A stretch of 64,000 bases of DNA from Lathyrus oleraceus (taxonomy: Eukaryota > Streptophyta > Magnoliopsida > Fabales > Fabaceae), in assembly GCF_024323335.1 (NCBI RefSeq), contig NC_066579.1:241279652-241343651 (forward strand), given 5' to 3'. The translations under genes were made by a program, and so were the position numbers. Of this stretch, positions 46,492-58,600 are shown piece by piece (position 1 is the stretch's first letter; the number at the start of each line of letters is the position of its first letter). The notes beneath the pieces are model-generated. The model saw nothing but the letters and a program-made list of their open reading frames with translations, did not search any database and was not told where the DNA came from.

Positions 46492-48023
46492 CCACAACTT
46501 CAGTCAGAACCAGGGGAACGGAAAGAGAACGAAAACGGAGGAGAAAGGAAAACACTCACAGACAGCAAACCCTAGAGGCTAACCCAGAGAATTCAGAGCA
46601 ACCCTAAAGGAAACCCTGAAGGAAACTCATCTGCACCAAGGTTACCTCCGCCCAACTCAATCCGACTTGCCAATTCAAGGTTGCAATTCAATTGCAAACA
46701 GGTTTGCATTACTATTACCGCTTTATGTTCTTAATTTGCATATGGCATTATGGTTGGATTTATAAAAATATCTTAAGTTTTGCATGTGAATTTAAGTATT
46801 ATGAATATCTTGAATGTTTAACCATGTAATCTCTGTAATGGATGCCATGGGGTGTGAAGCTTTCTGGAATTGTACTGTTATCAAAACCAGAACCCGCAGC
46901 CGCTCGCTAGCACATCGCTAAGCGAGCATGTAGCGAGCATTCGCTAAGCCGTCGCTAGGCGAGGCAGAAGCGAACGTGACAGTCGCTGATTTTTTTCGTT
47001 CTGATTCTTGCCTATCTGATCTGTTTTATTGTAATCATGCAGTATTTGCCTAACACTATTTCTGTTGTGATGCCTTTTGTTGGGTGCAACTCTTGACCGC
47101 ACCCTGATTTGGTATTCTGACCTGTTTGCTGAATTTTGTAAGGGTTCACATACTCCCGGAAAAGGTAGCTGGCTAAGGTATTCCACTTTACTTGTGGGAT
47201 ACCCTTGTGGAGATTCATCCTAATTACCTAATTGATTTTAATGTGGAGATTCATCCTAATTACGTAATTGATTTTAATGTGGAGATTCATCCTAATTACT
47301 TAATTGATTATAATGTGGACCTAATTACCTAATTGACTACAACTACCTACTTGATTGTAAAATATTGCCTTTGAATATGTGATCTTGGACCTCTCTTTGT
47401 TGCCTTACGATATTACGGTATTATGGTCATGTCCCGCGAATGTGGGGATACACTTAGCAAAGACCCTTCGATTAAATCATCATGTCAATATAAGATAAAT
47501 CATAGTCCCTCGGATGTTGCCTGCGAATATATGATTTTGCCCCTCGATGACCCTTCGTTGTAGCCTACGGTTAAATGATGATCGTCCCTTCGAATGCTAA
47601 GGTATCCTTACAAATGTTGCCTTCAATGACCAAACGATGACCCTACGATGTCCCTTTACATCCAAAGGGATAAGACTACTTACTTCTCAATAGTAAGGAC
47701 AGTTTTACCCTCATAAGGATAGGAAATGCCCATAAAGACCTTGGGTAGGTATAACTCTTAAATGCTGAATCACAACTCAAAATACTTTTCACACCTCACA
47801 CTTTGTAAAACATCTACTAGAAAATCACCACTTGGTATACATTCATACTAGAATCATTACCAAGTTATATTTTTCTAAACAGCTTTCAAAATTAAACGAG
47901 ATAAATACTTTGTATACATTCGTACGAGAATCATTACAAAGTTAAACTCTCTTTTCAAAACGTTTTCTAAGCAATTCACAAACACTTTTTCAGACAAACA
48001 TAAGTAATCCAGCAATTAAGAGC

Positions 48024-48064
48024 CCATGGATAGCCATGGATACAAAGGGTGCTAACACCTTCCC
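48024..48064 (+). other. U5 double-hairpin module, N8
   Basis: Stem CCATGG, loop ATAG, stem CCATGG, then GGTG-CTAA-CACC and TTCCC. The 3' LTR copy at 55483-55523 has loop ATAA. Confidence 0.6.
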
Positions 48065-48228
48065 TTTGTATAATGTACCTCCCGAACCCAAAATCTAATT
48101 AAGGTCTTTCCTGTTCTTTTCCACCTTTCCTTATTAGATAAAAGAAAAGTCGGTGGCGACTCTTGCTATCCGCGACATTTGCTTTCCAAAGCAAAACACA
48201 TCAAAGTCAGTTCACCGTATGACAGAAC

Positions 48229-48246
48229 TGGCGACTCTGCTGGGGA
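48229..48246 (+). other. N8 primer binding site
   Basis: tggcgactctgctgggga after a gaac spacer, as in N4. Confidence 0.95.
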
Positions 48247-49027
48247 TACTATTAAAAAGAGAGGTTACCTTAAAAACAAGATCACTTATTCAAATTGTCT
48301 GATTTACTTTTAAGGGATTGCTTGGGTATTTTATGCTTGAGTGAAAGGTCCTACACCCGGATCTAGTGTACCTTAGGTAAGTAGCAGAAGATCATTGCGA
48401 CTATCCGGCGTATACTGGAATGGTCAAAATGATGGCTACGGTTAATGTGACACTTTGGATGTCCTGATGTTCCTCATGTTTACTTGAGGAAAATTTTGGC
48501 TTCCGCGTGGTGTCATCAAAGCATTAACCAGACTTTTAGAACCCTAATTGACTCATCCTAGCCATTAGAAAGTAGTGAGATAACTGACTTCGGTTCCGAC
48601 TGGGGTTGGTTGAGACTCGATGCTACACTCTTTGAGATTGGACTTTAGGGAAGCTTCGGTCAACCACTTGGTGTTGCACTGAAGTGGACTTAAAGGAAGG
48701 TCAATGATTTGAGATCCTTCTAGAACCCGGTTACTATTCTAGGACAGGTTGAACCAACCAAACTTCAGTGGGGAGGGTACTTACCTATGAAACTCATGCA
48801 AGCCTTAAAACTTAGGAATGATTGTTGTGTGACTTGTTGGTGCTTGTTATTTACTTAACATCTTAACATCATAACATCATAACATCATAACATCATGGCA
48901 TTGTACTAACCATTTCAAGGACTTCAAACATTGAAAACATTTCATACATTGCATAGCATAACATCACATTGCATAACAGGTACTCTAAAGGGATCAATGT
49001 TCTCACGGTTTTCCTGCCAACAGAAAA
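48247..49027 (+). other. N8 leader between PBS and gag
   Basis: Non-coding, close to the N4 leader. It contains four short CATCATAA-type repeats at 48857-48896. Confidence 0.65.
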
Positions 49028-50137
49028 ATGGACCTCGAACAAACTGTCAAAGATCTCCAGGCTCAGAATGCTCAATTCCAGGAGATGATCTTGAACTTAT
49101 CCAAGGGGCAGGAGGAACTGAAGGCTCTCTTGCTCGAGAAGAAAAAAGACAAGAAACCTGTGAGTTACATTAACCCGGGAAGAAGGCTTAAAGGACAGGT
49201 TACAGGAGTCAAGATTAGAGTTCCGAAGGATCAAGGAGAGGAGACAGAGAGTGATTCGGAAGAGGAGAATGTTGACCTCTTCAACCCTGAGGACGACGAT
49301 GAAGATTATGAAAACGAACAGTACTCTCCAAAAGATGACAAGTATAAGTTGCTGGAAGAACGTATGCTAGCTATGGAGGGTCATAAGGCGCCCGGTCTGG
49401 ATTTCGAAAGCTTGGGTCTGGTCTCTGATGTGGTCATTCCCCGCAAATTCAAGGTCCCTGCTTTCACTAAGTATGATGGTGCGTCTTGTCCTCAAATGCA
49501 CCTGAGAGCTTATGTGAGAAAGATTCAGCCGTATACCACTGATAGGAAACTATGGATCCATTTCTTCCAAGAGAGTCTGTCTGGCACACAGTTAGAGTGG
49601 TATTATCAGCTCGAGAGCTCTAACATCCACACCTGGACTGATTTAGCGACAGCTTTCTACAAGCATTACCAGTATAATTCTGAATTAGCGCCTACTCGGC
49701 TACAGTTGCAGAATATGACTATGGGATCTAAAGAAAGCTTCAAAGAATATGCTCAAAAATGGAGAGATTTGGCTGGCAGAGTCAAACCCCCCATGACTGA
49801 TCGAGAATTAGTGGACATGTTCATGAGCACACTGACTGGCCCATTCTACAGCCATCTATTGAGAAGTTCCTCATCGGGTTTCACTGAACTTATATTAATA
49901 GGTGAACATGTTGAACGCGGCATTCGAAGTGGAAAGATACAGGCGGCTACCTCTGATCCTCCAGAGACTCCTAATGACATCACTGCCCCTCTGCGTAACC
50001 ATGACAAGACTGTCAATGTTGTAGAAGATGCTGATAGCAATTGCGACTTGGATAGCTGGATTTTCCCAACAATTGGTGACAGACTCGACAGTTGGAAGGC
50101 TGAAGACACTATCCCGATTTCCTTTAGTCAGGAGTAA
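49028..50137 (+). CDS. N8 Gag-only ORF (369 aa) with two in-frame deletions
   Basis: An uninterrupted frame starts at MDLEQTVKDLQAQN. It has a coiled-coil N-terminus (about 1-45), an acidic stretch (about 75-105), and the full retrotransposon Gag core (about 140-315, with LEWYYQLESSN, KHYQYNSELAP and WRDLAGRVKPPM). It then jumps from SGKIQAATS to DPPETPN, omitting the basic and first part of the knuckle region, and from KTVNVV to EDADSNCDLDSW, omitting the protease and G-patch-like tail present in N4. Both jumps keep frame and the normal C-terminus ISFSQE remains. It could encode a small Gag able to assemble, but not protease. It has lost the CHHC motif expected to bind RNA. Confidence 0.9.
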   Translation: MDLEQTVKDLQAQNAQFQEMILNLSKGQEELKALLLEKKKDKKPVSYINPGRRLKGQVTGVKIRVPKDQGEETESDSEEENVDLFNPEDDDEDYENEQYSPKDDKYKLLEERMLAMEGHKAPGLDFESLGLVSDVVIPRKFKVPAFTKYDGASCPQMHLRAYVRKIQPYTTDRKLWIHFFQESLSGTQLEWYYQLESSNIHTWTDLATAFYKHYQYNSELAPTRLQLQNMTMGSKESFKEYAQKWRDLAGRVKPPMTDRELVDMFMSTLTGPFYSHLLRSSSSGFTELILIGEHVERGIRSGKIQAATSDPPETPNDITAPLRNHDKTVNVVEDADSNCDLDSWIFPTIGDRLDSWKAEDTIPISFSQE

Positions 50138-50400
50138 TTGTTATTGTCTATTTTAGTGTTGCAAATTTTTAATTTTTACGATTGAACTTCTTAAAGCATT
50201 GTGTTTATGCCCGGGGCACAATAGCTAATTTGTTAAGGGTTTTGTCATTTTCATAAGCATATTCACATTCAATAAATCAATGGACCTTTTTGCATTCAAA
50301 TATTGCGCTCTTTATCTTTCCTGTCATCTTTCAAATAAGCTATGTTTTCTTGCACACACTCACGTAACAATTTGCCGATCCATATCCACTCTGGATCCTG
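50138..50400 (+). other. N8 gag/pol spacer, probable intron
   Basis: AT-rich spacer matching 19301-19535 of N4. The likely donor is at the gag stop (GAGTAATTG); no convincing acceptor is seen, so splicing is inferred from family behaviour. Confidence 0.45.
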
Positions 50401-51685
50401 TTGGTAATAACTCTGCTACTGTTCATTATGACTTTGAAAATCCGATCTATCAAGCCGAGGATGGAAGTGAGGAAGATTGTGAAGTACCTGAGAACTTGCC
50501 AGACTGTTACTGCAAGAAGAAAAGACCATACAGCCGTAGGAATAATCAATTGAAACTGTGAATCTGGGTACTGAAGTAGACAAGAAAGAAGTCAAAATAG
50601 GAGCAGGCTTGGAAAACAGTGTCAAATAAAGATTGAGTCGGATGTTACGTGACTATGTAGAGGTTTTCGCTGGAAAAATCAAGAGATAATATGGAATGAC
50701 GAATGTCAAGAAGCTTTAGACAAAATCGAGAAGTATCTCCAAGAACTTCCAATTCTTATGCCACCAGTTGAAGGAAGACCTTTAATCATGTATTTGACCG
50801 TGTTAGAAAATTCAATAGGGTGTGTGTTGGGGCAACATGACGAGTCTGGTCGAAAAGAGCATGCAATATACTACCTTAGCAAAAGGTACAGACTGTGAAA
50901 CAAGATACTCACAGCTCGAGAAAGCTTGTTGTGCTTTGGCTTGGGCTGCTCGCCGACTAAGACAGTATATGTTGGATCATACCACTTTATTGATTTCTAA
51001 GATGGATCTTATATACATCTAAGAAACCTGCTCTCTCCGGAAGAACAACAAGATGATTACTGAACTCTGCACGCAGTTCAAAATAAAACACCATAACTCT
51101 TTTCCGTATCGGCCAAAGATGAATGGCGCCGTAGAAGCTGATAATAAGAATATTAAGAAGATCATACAAAAGATGACAGTAACGTACAAATACTGGCATG
51201 AGATGTTACCCTTTGCTCTTCATGGTTATCGCACTTTAGTGCGAACTTCAACAGGGGCAACTCCTTTCTCTCTAGTCTACGGAATGGAAGCCGTCTTACC
51301 AGTGGAAGTTCAAATTCCCTCTCTAAGAATCATGAAAGAGGCTGGTTTAGACGAGGATGAATGGATTCAGACTCGACTCGATCAGATAAATTTGATTGAT
51401 GAAAAGAGACTTGCGGTTGTTTGTCATGGGCAGATATATCAGAAGCGCATGACCCAGGCATTTAACAAAAAGGTCAAGAGACGGGTGTATCAAATTGGCG
51501 ACTTGGTGATCAAGCGTATCATTCTACCACTAAGTGATCCCAGGGGCAAATGGACTCCCACATACGAAGGGCCATTTGTAGTTAAGAAGGTATTCTCTGG
51601 TGGGGCCATGATACTTGCTACGATGGATGGCGAAGACTTCCCACATCCCGTGAACGCAGACATAGTTAAAAAATACTACGCATAA
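50401..51685 (+). pseudogene. N8 pol remnant (RT, RNase H, integrase fragments)
   Basis: Starts with the acidic pol N-terminus (ENPIYQAEDGSEEDCEVP) and a short RT N-terminal part, then a deletion into the RT C-terminus (about 50690-50815), RNase H partly out of frame (50822-51005; ETRYSQLEKACCALAWAAR), and a deletion into integrase. Integrase is open at 51053-51685, with NGAVEADNKN keeping the catalytic Glu, the module TYEGPFVVKK, and the end VKKYYA. The regions carrying both catalytic Asp residues are missing, including ITDNG, which N4 retains. The RNase H frameshift and RNase H-integrase junction resemble those of N4. Confidence 0.9.
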
Positions 51686-51695
51686 AAGAGACCCG

Positions 51696-51867
51696 CTAGG
51701 TCGACGTACCTAGGCAAAAGTAAGGGCATCCCGGCGAACCAAAAGGGTTCGGGCAAAAATTAGGGATAAACATATAAAAATGTACACCCGGCAAGTCGAA
51801 AACCTGAAAAGGCAGCTTGGGCAAAAAAGGGTATCCTGGTGGACTGAAAACCTGAAAAGGCGGTCCA
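51696..51867 (+). other. Post-integrase stem-loop cluster, N8
   Basis: Starting 11 nt after the integrase stop: CTAGGT/ACCTAG (51696-51713), CGAACC/GGTTCG (51735-51751), CAAG/CTTG with a CCT-GAAA-AGG tip (51792-51819), TGGAC/GTCCA with the same tip (51840-51867). Each is followed by GGCAAAA or GGGCAAAA. The first stem differs from N4 (CTAGAT/ATCTAG) by a paired change. Confidence 0.72.
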
Positions 51868-52862
51868 GGCAAAAATTAGGGATTAAAAGCGTGTGACTAT
51901 GTCCCGTTCTCAGACAGCTTCATCCAAGTTCAAGGGACTGAACAAGCCAATCACTTCTATCCGACAGCAGGAGATGAGAGGCTTGAAGACATAATGGCAG
52001 TAGTGGAATTAAAATCAATAGGACTTTTTCTGCATAGCTTTCTCTTCGTTTCCTTGGCAATTTCCTCTTACTAGGATTTCTGTCTCCTTGTACACAAAAT
52101 TGCCTGTTTATAGGCCCTCTTTCAAATTCAATACAATTTCATTTCCAAAAAGATGTTTTGTTTTACTTTCTCTGTTTTGCTTGCATAAACGTCCATTGAT
52201 TTAATTTGAATTGATACATGCACTTGAATATGATCGATGTTTATCAAAAATACATGCATAAAACGGAAATAGCAATTACTACAAGACTTCAGGATCGAGG
52301 AAAGGTCTAACCATGCATTCCAATGAATCCGGTTGCTAATTCTATTCCCCAACAAAAACCAGCTATTTCCCAGAAGAGGTTGGCATCACCAGACAGACTG
52401 GTCATCTCTTCCATCCCCAGCCAGGCTCTGTTGAGTGTTTCCACCATCAGACAGAAATCAAGTATCCCCAGCTAAGAAAGGATCATCAATACAAGTATCT
52501 CCAACCAGAAGATGGGGATTTATTTTCCCCAGGGAGTTGCCAGAAAAAAAAACTTTTCAGACGCATAATTCATTCATTACATCATTTCACAGCATACGCA
52601 TGCATACATTGTTCACATTTATAAAATATCTCATGCATCATGACATGGCATAAAGCTAACTTTGTTTTTCAGGTTAATTATCCTCCTGATACAGTCAAAA
52701 CAAAGGTCCATTCAGACGGACATCTTTATCAATTACATTCAAGATTTAACTACATCTCTCAGATACAATCCATATGGACATTCATTCCGACAAGCACTCT
52801 GATGGTGGCATCTTTAAGCCCACCCCAGATATTCATTGCAAATACAACATATACAAATACTA
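51868..52862 (+). other. N8 3' UTR, unique part
   Basis: No coding content. PBS-complementary motifs in sense orientation: tccccagggagttgcca at 52526-52542, and shorter tccccag copies near 52413 and 52466. Otherwise similar to the N4 3' UTR. Confidence 0.6.
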
Positions 52863-53480
52863 TCAGATATAGCCTAGCGTACGGTTCATTCTGACTCAGC
52901 TCAACATATGACTCCTTCAACTCAGATACGATCTAATGTACGATCCATTTTGACCTTCAACTACTCGAATACGGTGTAACGTACGACCTATTTCGATCTT
53001 CAACTCAGATACGATCTAGTACGATCCATTCTGATTCTACCTTCGTCAGATACAGCCTAACGTACGACTCATTCTGCTACTCAGATACGATCTAGCATAC
53101 GATCCATTCTGATCCGTATTTCTCCAGATACAGCCTAACGGACGGCTCATTCTGCAACTCAGATACGATCTAGTGTATGATCCATTCTGATCTTTCATCC
53201 ACAGAGAAGTCACCAGCCTAATGGACGACTCAGTCTGCTACACAGATACGATCTAGCGTACGATCCGTTTTGATCTTTACCTCTCCAGATGCAGCCTAAC
53301 GGACGGTTCATTCTGCAATTCAGATACGATCTAGCGTACGATCCATTCTGATCCTTTATCCCCAGCAGCGTATGACCCATTATGATACTTATCTCATCAG
53401 GTTCAGCGCACCCTATTATCACCTAATATACGGTCTAACGTACGACCCGGTATGGCACCCACGTCTTCAGATATGGTCTA
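52863..53480 (+). repeat. N8 3' UTR tandem repeats with CGTACG core
   Basis: Alternating units CAGATACAGCCTAACGGACG...CATTCTG and CAGATACGATCTAGCGTACG...CATTCTGATC form dimers of about 80 bp (starts near 53047, 53125, 53205 and 53286). The array is related to that of N4 (15950-16718) but differently arranged. Confidence 0.88.
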
Positions 53481-53667
53481 ATGTACGACGCGCTCTGAAG
53501 CTCTCATCATCAAACTTCCTGGATGGCATCTTTAAGCCCATCTCCATCAAGACTAACCGGTGATTAACAAGGGCAAATTTTTGGGGCCTTCTAGTGTTCA
53601 ATAATCTTCCACCTCCAGACCACGAATGGCGTACATACCATTCTAACTCTCTCGGTTCAAGAATATT

Positions 53668-53680
53668 GAACAGGGGCAAC
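53668..53680 (+). other. N8 polypurine tract
   Basis: gaacaggggcaac directly before the 3' LTR at 53681. Confidence 0.75.
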
Positions 53681-55683
53681 TGTCATACCCCAAAATTTGC
53701 CCGTTAATATTACGAGGCATTTTTCAAGGCATTCCAACTTATTTTTCAAGACATTGATCTTAAGGGAACAAAGACCCAGCATACAGGTGACCAAATCCAG
53801 AAAATGGCCTAAACTGGCTTGCTCGCTAGGCGAGCAAATCCTTCGCCTAGCGAACCCTTCGCTACATCACTCGCCTAGCGAAGCTTGCGAATACCAGAAT
53901 TTTTGGGCTTCATCCTGAGCCCATTAGGTCACAAAAAATCACTATAAATACCACAACTTCAGTCAGAACCAGGGGAACGGAAAGAGAACGAAAACGGAGG
54001 AGAAAGGAAAACACTCACTGACAGCAAACCCTGGAGGCTAACCCAGAGAATTCAGAGTAACCCTAAAGGAAACCCTGAAGGAAACTTATCTGCACCAAGG
54101 TTACCTCCGCCCAACTCAATCCGACTTGCCAATTCAAGGTTGCAATTCAATTGCAAACAGGTTTGCATTACTATTACCGCTTTATGTTCTTAATTTGCAT
54201 ATGGCATTATGGTTGGATTTATAAAAATATCTTAAGTTTTGCATGTGAATTTAAGTATTATGAATATCTTGAATGTTTAACCATGTAATCTCTGTAATGG
54301 ATGCCATAGGGTGTGAAGCTTTCTGGAATTGTACTGTTATCAAAACCAGAACCCGCAGCCGCTCGCTAGCACATCGCTAAGCGAGCATGTAGCGAGCATT
54401 CGCTAAGCCGTCGCTAGGCGAGGCAGAAGTGAACGTGACAGTCGCTGATTTTTTTCGTTCTGATTCTTGCCTATCTGATCTGTTTTATTGTAATCATGCA
54501 GTATTTGCCTAACACTATTTCTGTTGTGATGCCTTTTGTTGGGTGCAACTCTTGACCGCACCCTGATTTGGTATTCTGACCTGTTTGCTGAATTTTGTAA
54601 GGGTTCACATACTCCCGGAAAAGGTAGCTGGCTAAGGTATTCCACTTTACTTGTGGGATACCCTTGTGGAGATTCATCCTAATTACCTAATTTATTTTAA
54701 TGTGGAGATTCATCCTAATTACGTAATTGATTTTAATGTGGAGATTCATCCTAATTACTTAATTGATTATAATGTGGACCTAATTACCTAATTGACTACA
54801 ACTACCTACTTGATTGTAAAATATTGCCTTTGAATATGTGATCTTGGACCTCTCTTTGTTGCCTTACGATATTACGGTATTATGGTCATGTCCCGCGAAT
54901 GTGGGGATACACTTAGCAAAGACCCTTCCATTAAATCATCATGTCCCTATAAGATAAATCATAGTCCCTCGGATGTTGCCTGCGAATATATGATTTTGCC
55001 CCTCGATGACCCTTCGTTGTAGCCTACGGTTAAATGATGATCGTCCCTTCGAATGCTAAGGTATCCTTACAAATGTTGCCTTCAATGACCAAACGATGAC
55101 CCTACGATGTCCCTTTACATCCAAAGGGATAAGACTACTTACTTCTCAATAGTAAGGACAGTTTTACCCTCATAAGGATAGGAAATGCCCATAAAGACCT
55201 TGGGTAGGTATAACTCTTAAATGCTGAATCACAACTCAAAATACTTTTCACACCTCACACTTTGCAAAACATCTACTAGAAAATCACCACTTGGTATACA
55301 TTCATACTAGAATCATTACCAAGTTATATTTTTCTAAACAACTTTCAAAATTAAACGAGATAAATAATTTGTATACATTCGTACAAGAATCATTACAAAG
55401 TTAAACTCTCTTTTCAAAACGTTTTCTAAGCAATTCACAAACACTTTTTCAGACAAACATAAGTGATCCAGCAATTAAGAGCCCATGGATAACCATGGAT
55501 ACAAAGGGTGCTAACACCTTCCCTTTGTATAATGTACCTCCCGAACCCAAAATCTAATTAAGGTCTTTCCTGTTCTTTTCCACCTTTCCTTATTGGATAA
55601 AAGAAAAGTCGGTGGCGACTCTTGCTATCCGCGACATTTGCTTTCCAAAGCAAAACACATCAAAGTCAATTCTCCGTATGACA
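53681..55683 (+). mobile_element. N8 3' LTR (2003 bp)
   Basis: Same length as the 5' LTR with about 25-30 substitutions, for example the last bases AATTCTCCGTATGACA versus AGTTCACCGTATGACA. It is followed by ccatc at 55684-55688. Confidence 0.95.
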
Positions 55684-58600
55684 CCATCCTTTGGAATAAG
55701 CAAGCACAAAGCATAAGCAATCAACAAGTCTCATAAGAGATCCTCAATGTATCTTGTAACTTCCACATGGATGAACATGATAATGATCTCGCAATTAAGC
55801 TCAAATGGAAACTCCTAGTTCAAGAGCACACACAAACATCAACACAAGTGAACAAACATCACACACTATATCCATACAAAAAAAGGCTCAAACAATGGGT
55901 AGGCTTTAGTCAAGAGGGTTCATGTCAACCTCGACAAACAAGCCAAACTTTACAAGGGTAATTTGTAGCTCTTAACCACTAACATTGAGAGTTAGGGTGA
56001 AGCTGATCAAACAGGTAATGAGGATGAGACCTCATGCTCTTAACCCTGGCCTGGGCGAGCTCATGACAAAGAAAGCGTGGGGATCCAGAAAGTGAGATCC
56101 TATTCCACTTGACAGACACTGGACAAAGATCTTAAGTACATGTTCAGAAAGCATCAGCACGTAGTGCGAGCATAAAGAACGACTCACTGAATAACGGGGG
56201 ATTGGCTAGAAATCCCTTTTATCCGTCAATTGCCTCTTCTCTTGGAGGTCTTATCAAATAACACATGCCTCATCTTGGAGGTCTTTGGGCACAATTTTAA
56301 ACAAACACAAACAGAGCCTCTGAAGGAGGACTTGCCAGCAAAATGCCTGCCAAAAAGGTGACAGGACTTCCAGACTACATGAAGTAAGAAGATAACTACC
56401 TAAGTGGTGTGTCAACCATAATCCAAAGCTCAAGCAAGAGCTAAATCAAGCAAGCAACTAAGGTACCTGTACAAAGACTAAACAGTTAATATTTTAGTTA
56501 TAAAACCAACAGACAAATAGTGAATCCTTCCAACAATTACACAATCCAATGAACAATGCCCAAGCATTCAAATGAACTCATGAGCTCAAGCACATCACTT
56601 AAAATCCTTCAAAACAAACACAAGTTAGAACTCAAATCATTTGCATCTCACAAAGTGAGAACAAATCAACCATCAATGCTAAATGTCCAAACCTGAAACA
56701 CAAAACAAGGTTAGTTTATATACAAAACACTAGTGCAAAGACTAGATTCAAAACTAAGTCAAATGATCAAAACAGAACCCAATCTTTTACACAATGCACA
56801 TTCAAACAATCCATGAAATGTCCTCAAAAGGACCAACATCAAATCAATAAGCAAGTATCTCAAATAATCTATGTAATGCAAGGACAAAAAATGTGCACAA
56901 AATGAACTTCCAACTTAGAAAATTCACATCAAATCATAAATGTATGCAATGACTTTGAGATTTTTTATGCAAGTTTCTCATGTCATGAAAAAACAATATG
57001 CAAAAGATCAAATCCAGAAAGGTTCAAATGATATATGAACAAAAGTGCAACAATTCAATGTTAAAAATGTGACACAAATTGACACATTCATCTTCATGTG
57101 TCAAAAATAATGATAGCATGTGAGAAAAATTCCAAACCAGTGATCAAAAATTCACATTATGTATGAATGTCAAGCATACAAAGAATTGGATCAAGAAGCT
57201 CAACATAGAGAATTTCACAATACATTGAACACAATAGGTCAAAATGGCACAATGTTCAATCAAAAATATCCACATGAAAATCCAGACATCAACAAATCAT
57301 GAAATTAATACCATAAAAAACTAGACATCAAAACAAAACTATGAAAAAAAATTGGAGCTCATTTGGGTCATTTTTGAATTTTTTATGAATTTTACAAAAT
57401 GAACTAAACAAATGAAATGAAAATAGAAAATGGAGGGAAATGTATTTTATTTGAATCAAATCAGAATAATCACATCCACACGATCTGGCGCGCAAAACAA
57501 TCCAAAGGTCCACATTCAAAAGCCTGAAATGCACCGTTTCACTAAATCTAGTCATCAGCTTAATCAGCAGTCAAGGTACACGCGTGGCTGGTCAAATGAA
57601 TCACATCCAATCAAACTTCCATGCAGGCTTCCACGCAGCACACACATGGCATAAACCCTAAACATACTTAGACGCCGGAGCTAAGCTCCGGTCGTCTTCC
57701 CCGATGACTCACGCGGCGGCGGCGCCGTGAGTTTTTCCAGAATAACACGAGGCTTACACCAATCGATGCGTCCTTCAACAAGGAATCCAAATATGCTAAT
57801 GATTTTCCTAATTCACTCTAGGTTCTTCAGATCGAAGGCAAACATATTTCAGATCTAAACTTACAGTTCATCATACAACCTCAATACTCAACCATTTTTA
57901 ATTCTAAACATATCTACATAACCTACACAGCATGTTCTTCACATCTATGATCATAAAACAACAAAAGGAAAGGATGAATTTCAACTCACCTGAAATTGAA
58001 GCTTCCTCAATTCACGATCTCACAGGCTATGAAGCTCCAGATCTACTCCTTTGACCTTGCCTTGAAGCTTTGTGCAAAGAGAATCAGTTGAAACCACCTG
58101 GGTCTACTTCAATTTTCAAATTCCATCAACATGAGAGTGCACATGAACTGCTCGAAATCTAGCTGAATTGCTCAAAACAGTGGATGATTCTTGCTCAATG
58201 AAGCATGATGATCAAGAATATGCAAGAATTTTTGGTGTTTGTGTGGAGAAAATCAAAATTCGAAGAGAGAGAAATTGGAGGGAGTTTTTGAATTTGGATC
58301 TGAAAATGCTTGTTCTCTTTTGCAGTTAGGATTAGGGTTTTGGTATTTATATGCCTTGCTAATGACCATGCTAATCACTTAAGCCAAATGCTAATCATGA
58401 TTAATGAGATTTCAAGCATCTTGCAAAAATGCAAATTGAGCTTTCCTTGCCATAATCCACGTGTACAGCTCCATGTTAAGCTCTCAATCCACTCCAAATT
58501 ATCCAATGGTCATGATGGAAGTGTTTGTTTGCTTGCATCTTAAGCCAAAAATGAATAATGAATATTTTCTTCAAAATGCACACGTGTGAAATAGTGAGAA

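Larger units (their letters stand above)
46222..48224 (+). mobile_element. N8 5' LTR (2003 bp)
   Basis: Starts TGTCATACCCCAAAATTTGC and ends CACCGTATGACA. TATA box at 46484-46491; CpG-rich palindrome clusters at 46362-46430 and 46901-46976; U5 double hairpin at 48024-48064; PBS-like tggcgactct at 48154-48163. Confidence 0.95.
46222..55683 (+). mobile_element. N8: complete non-autonomous Tat element
   Basis: A 9462-bp element: 5' LTR 46222-48224, PBS 48229-48246, leader, gag ORF 49028-50137, spacer, pol remnants 50430-51685, 3' UTR, polypurine tract 53668-53680, 3' LTR 53681-55683. Flanks are tcatc and ccatc, a 5-bp duplication with one change. By eye the LTRs differ at about 25-30 of 2003 positions. 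The protease, most of RT and parts of RNase H and integrase are deleted. Confidence 0.93.
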
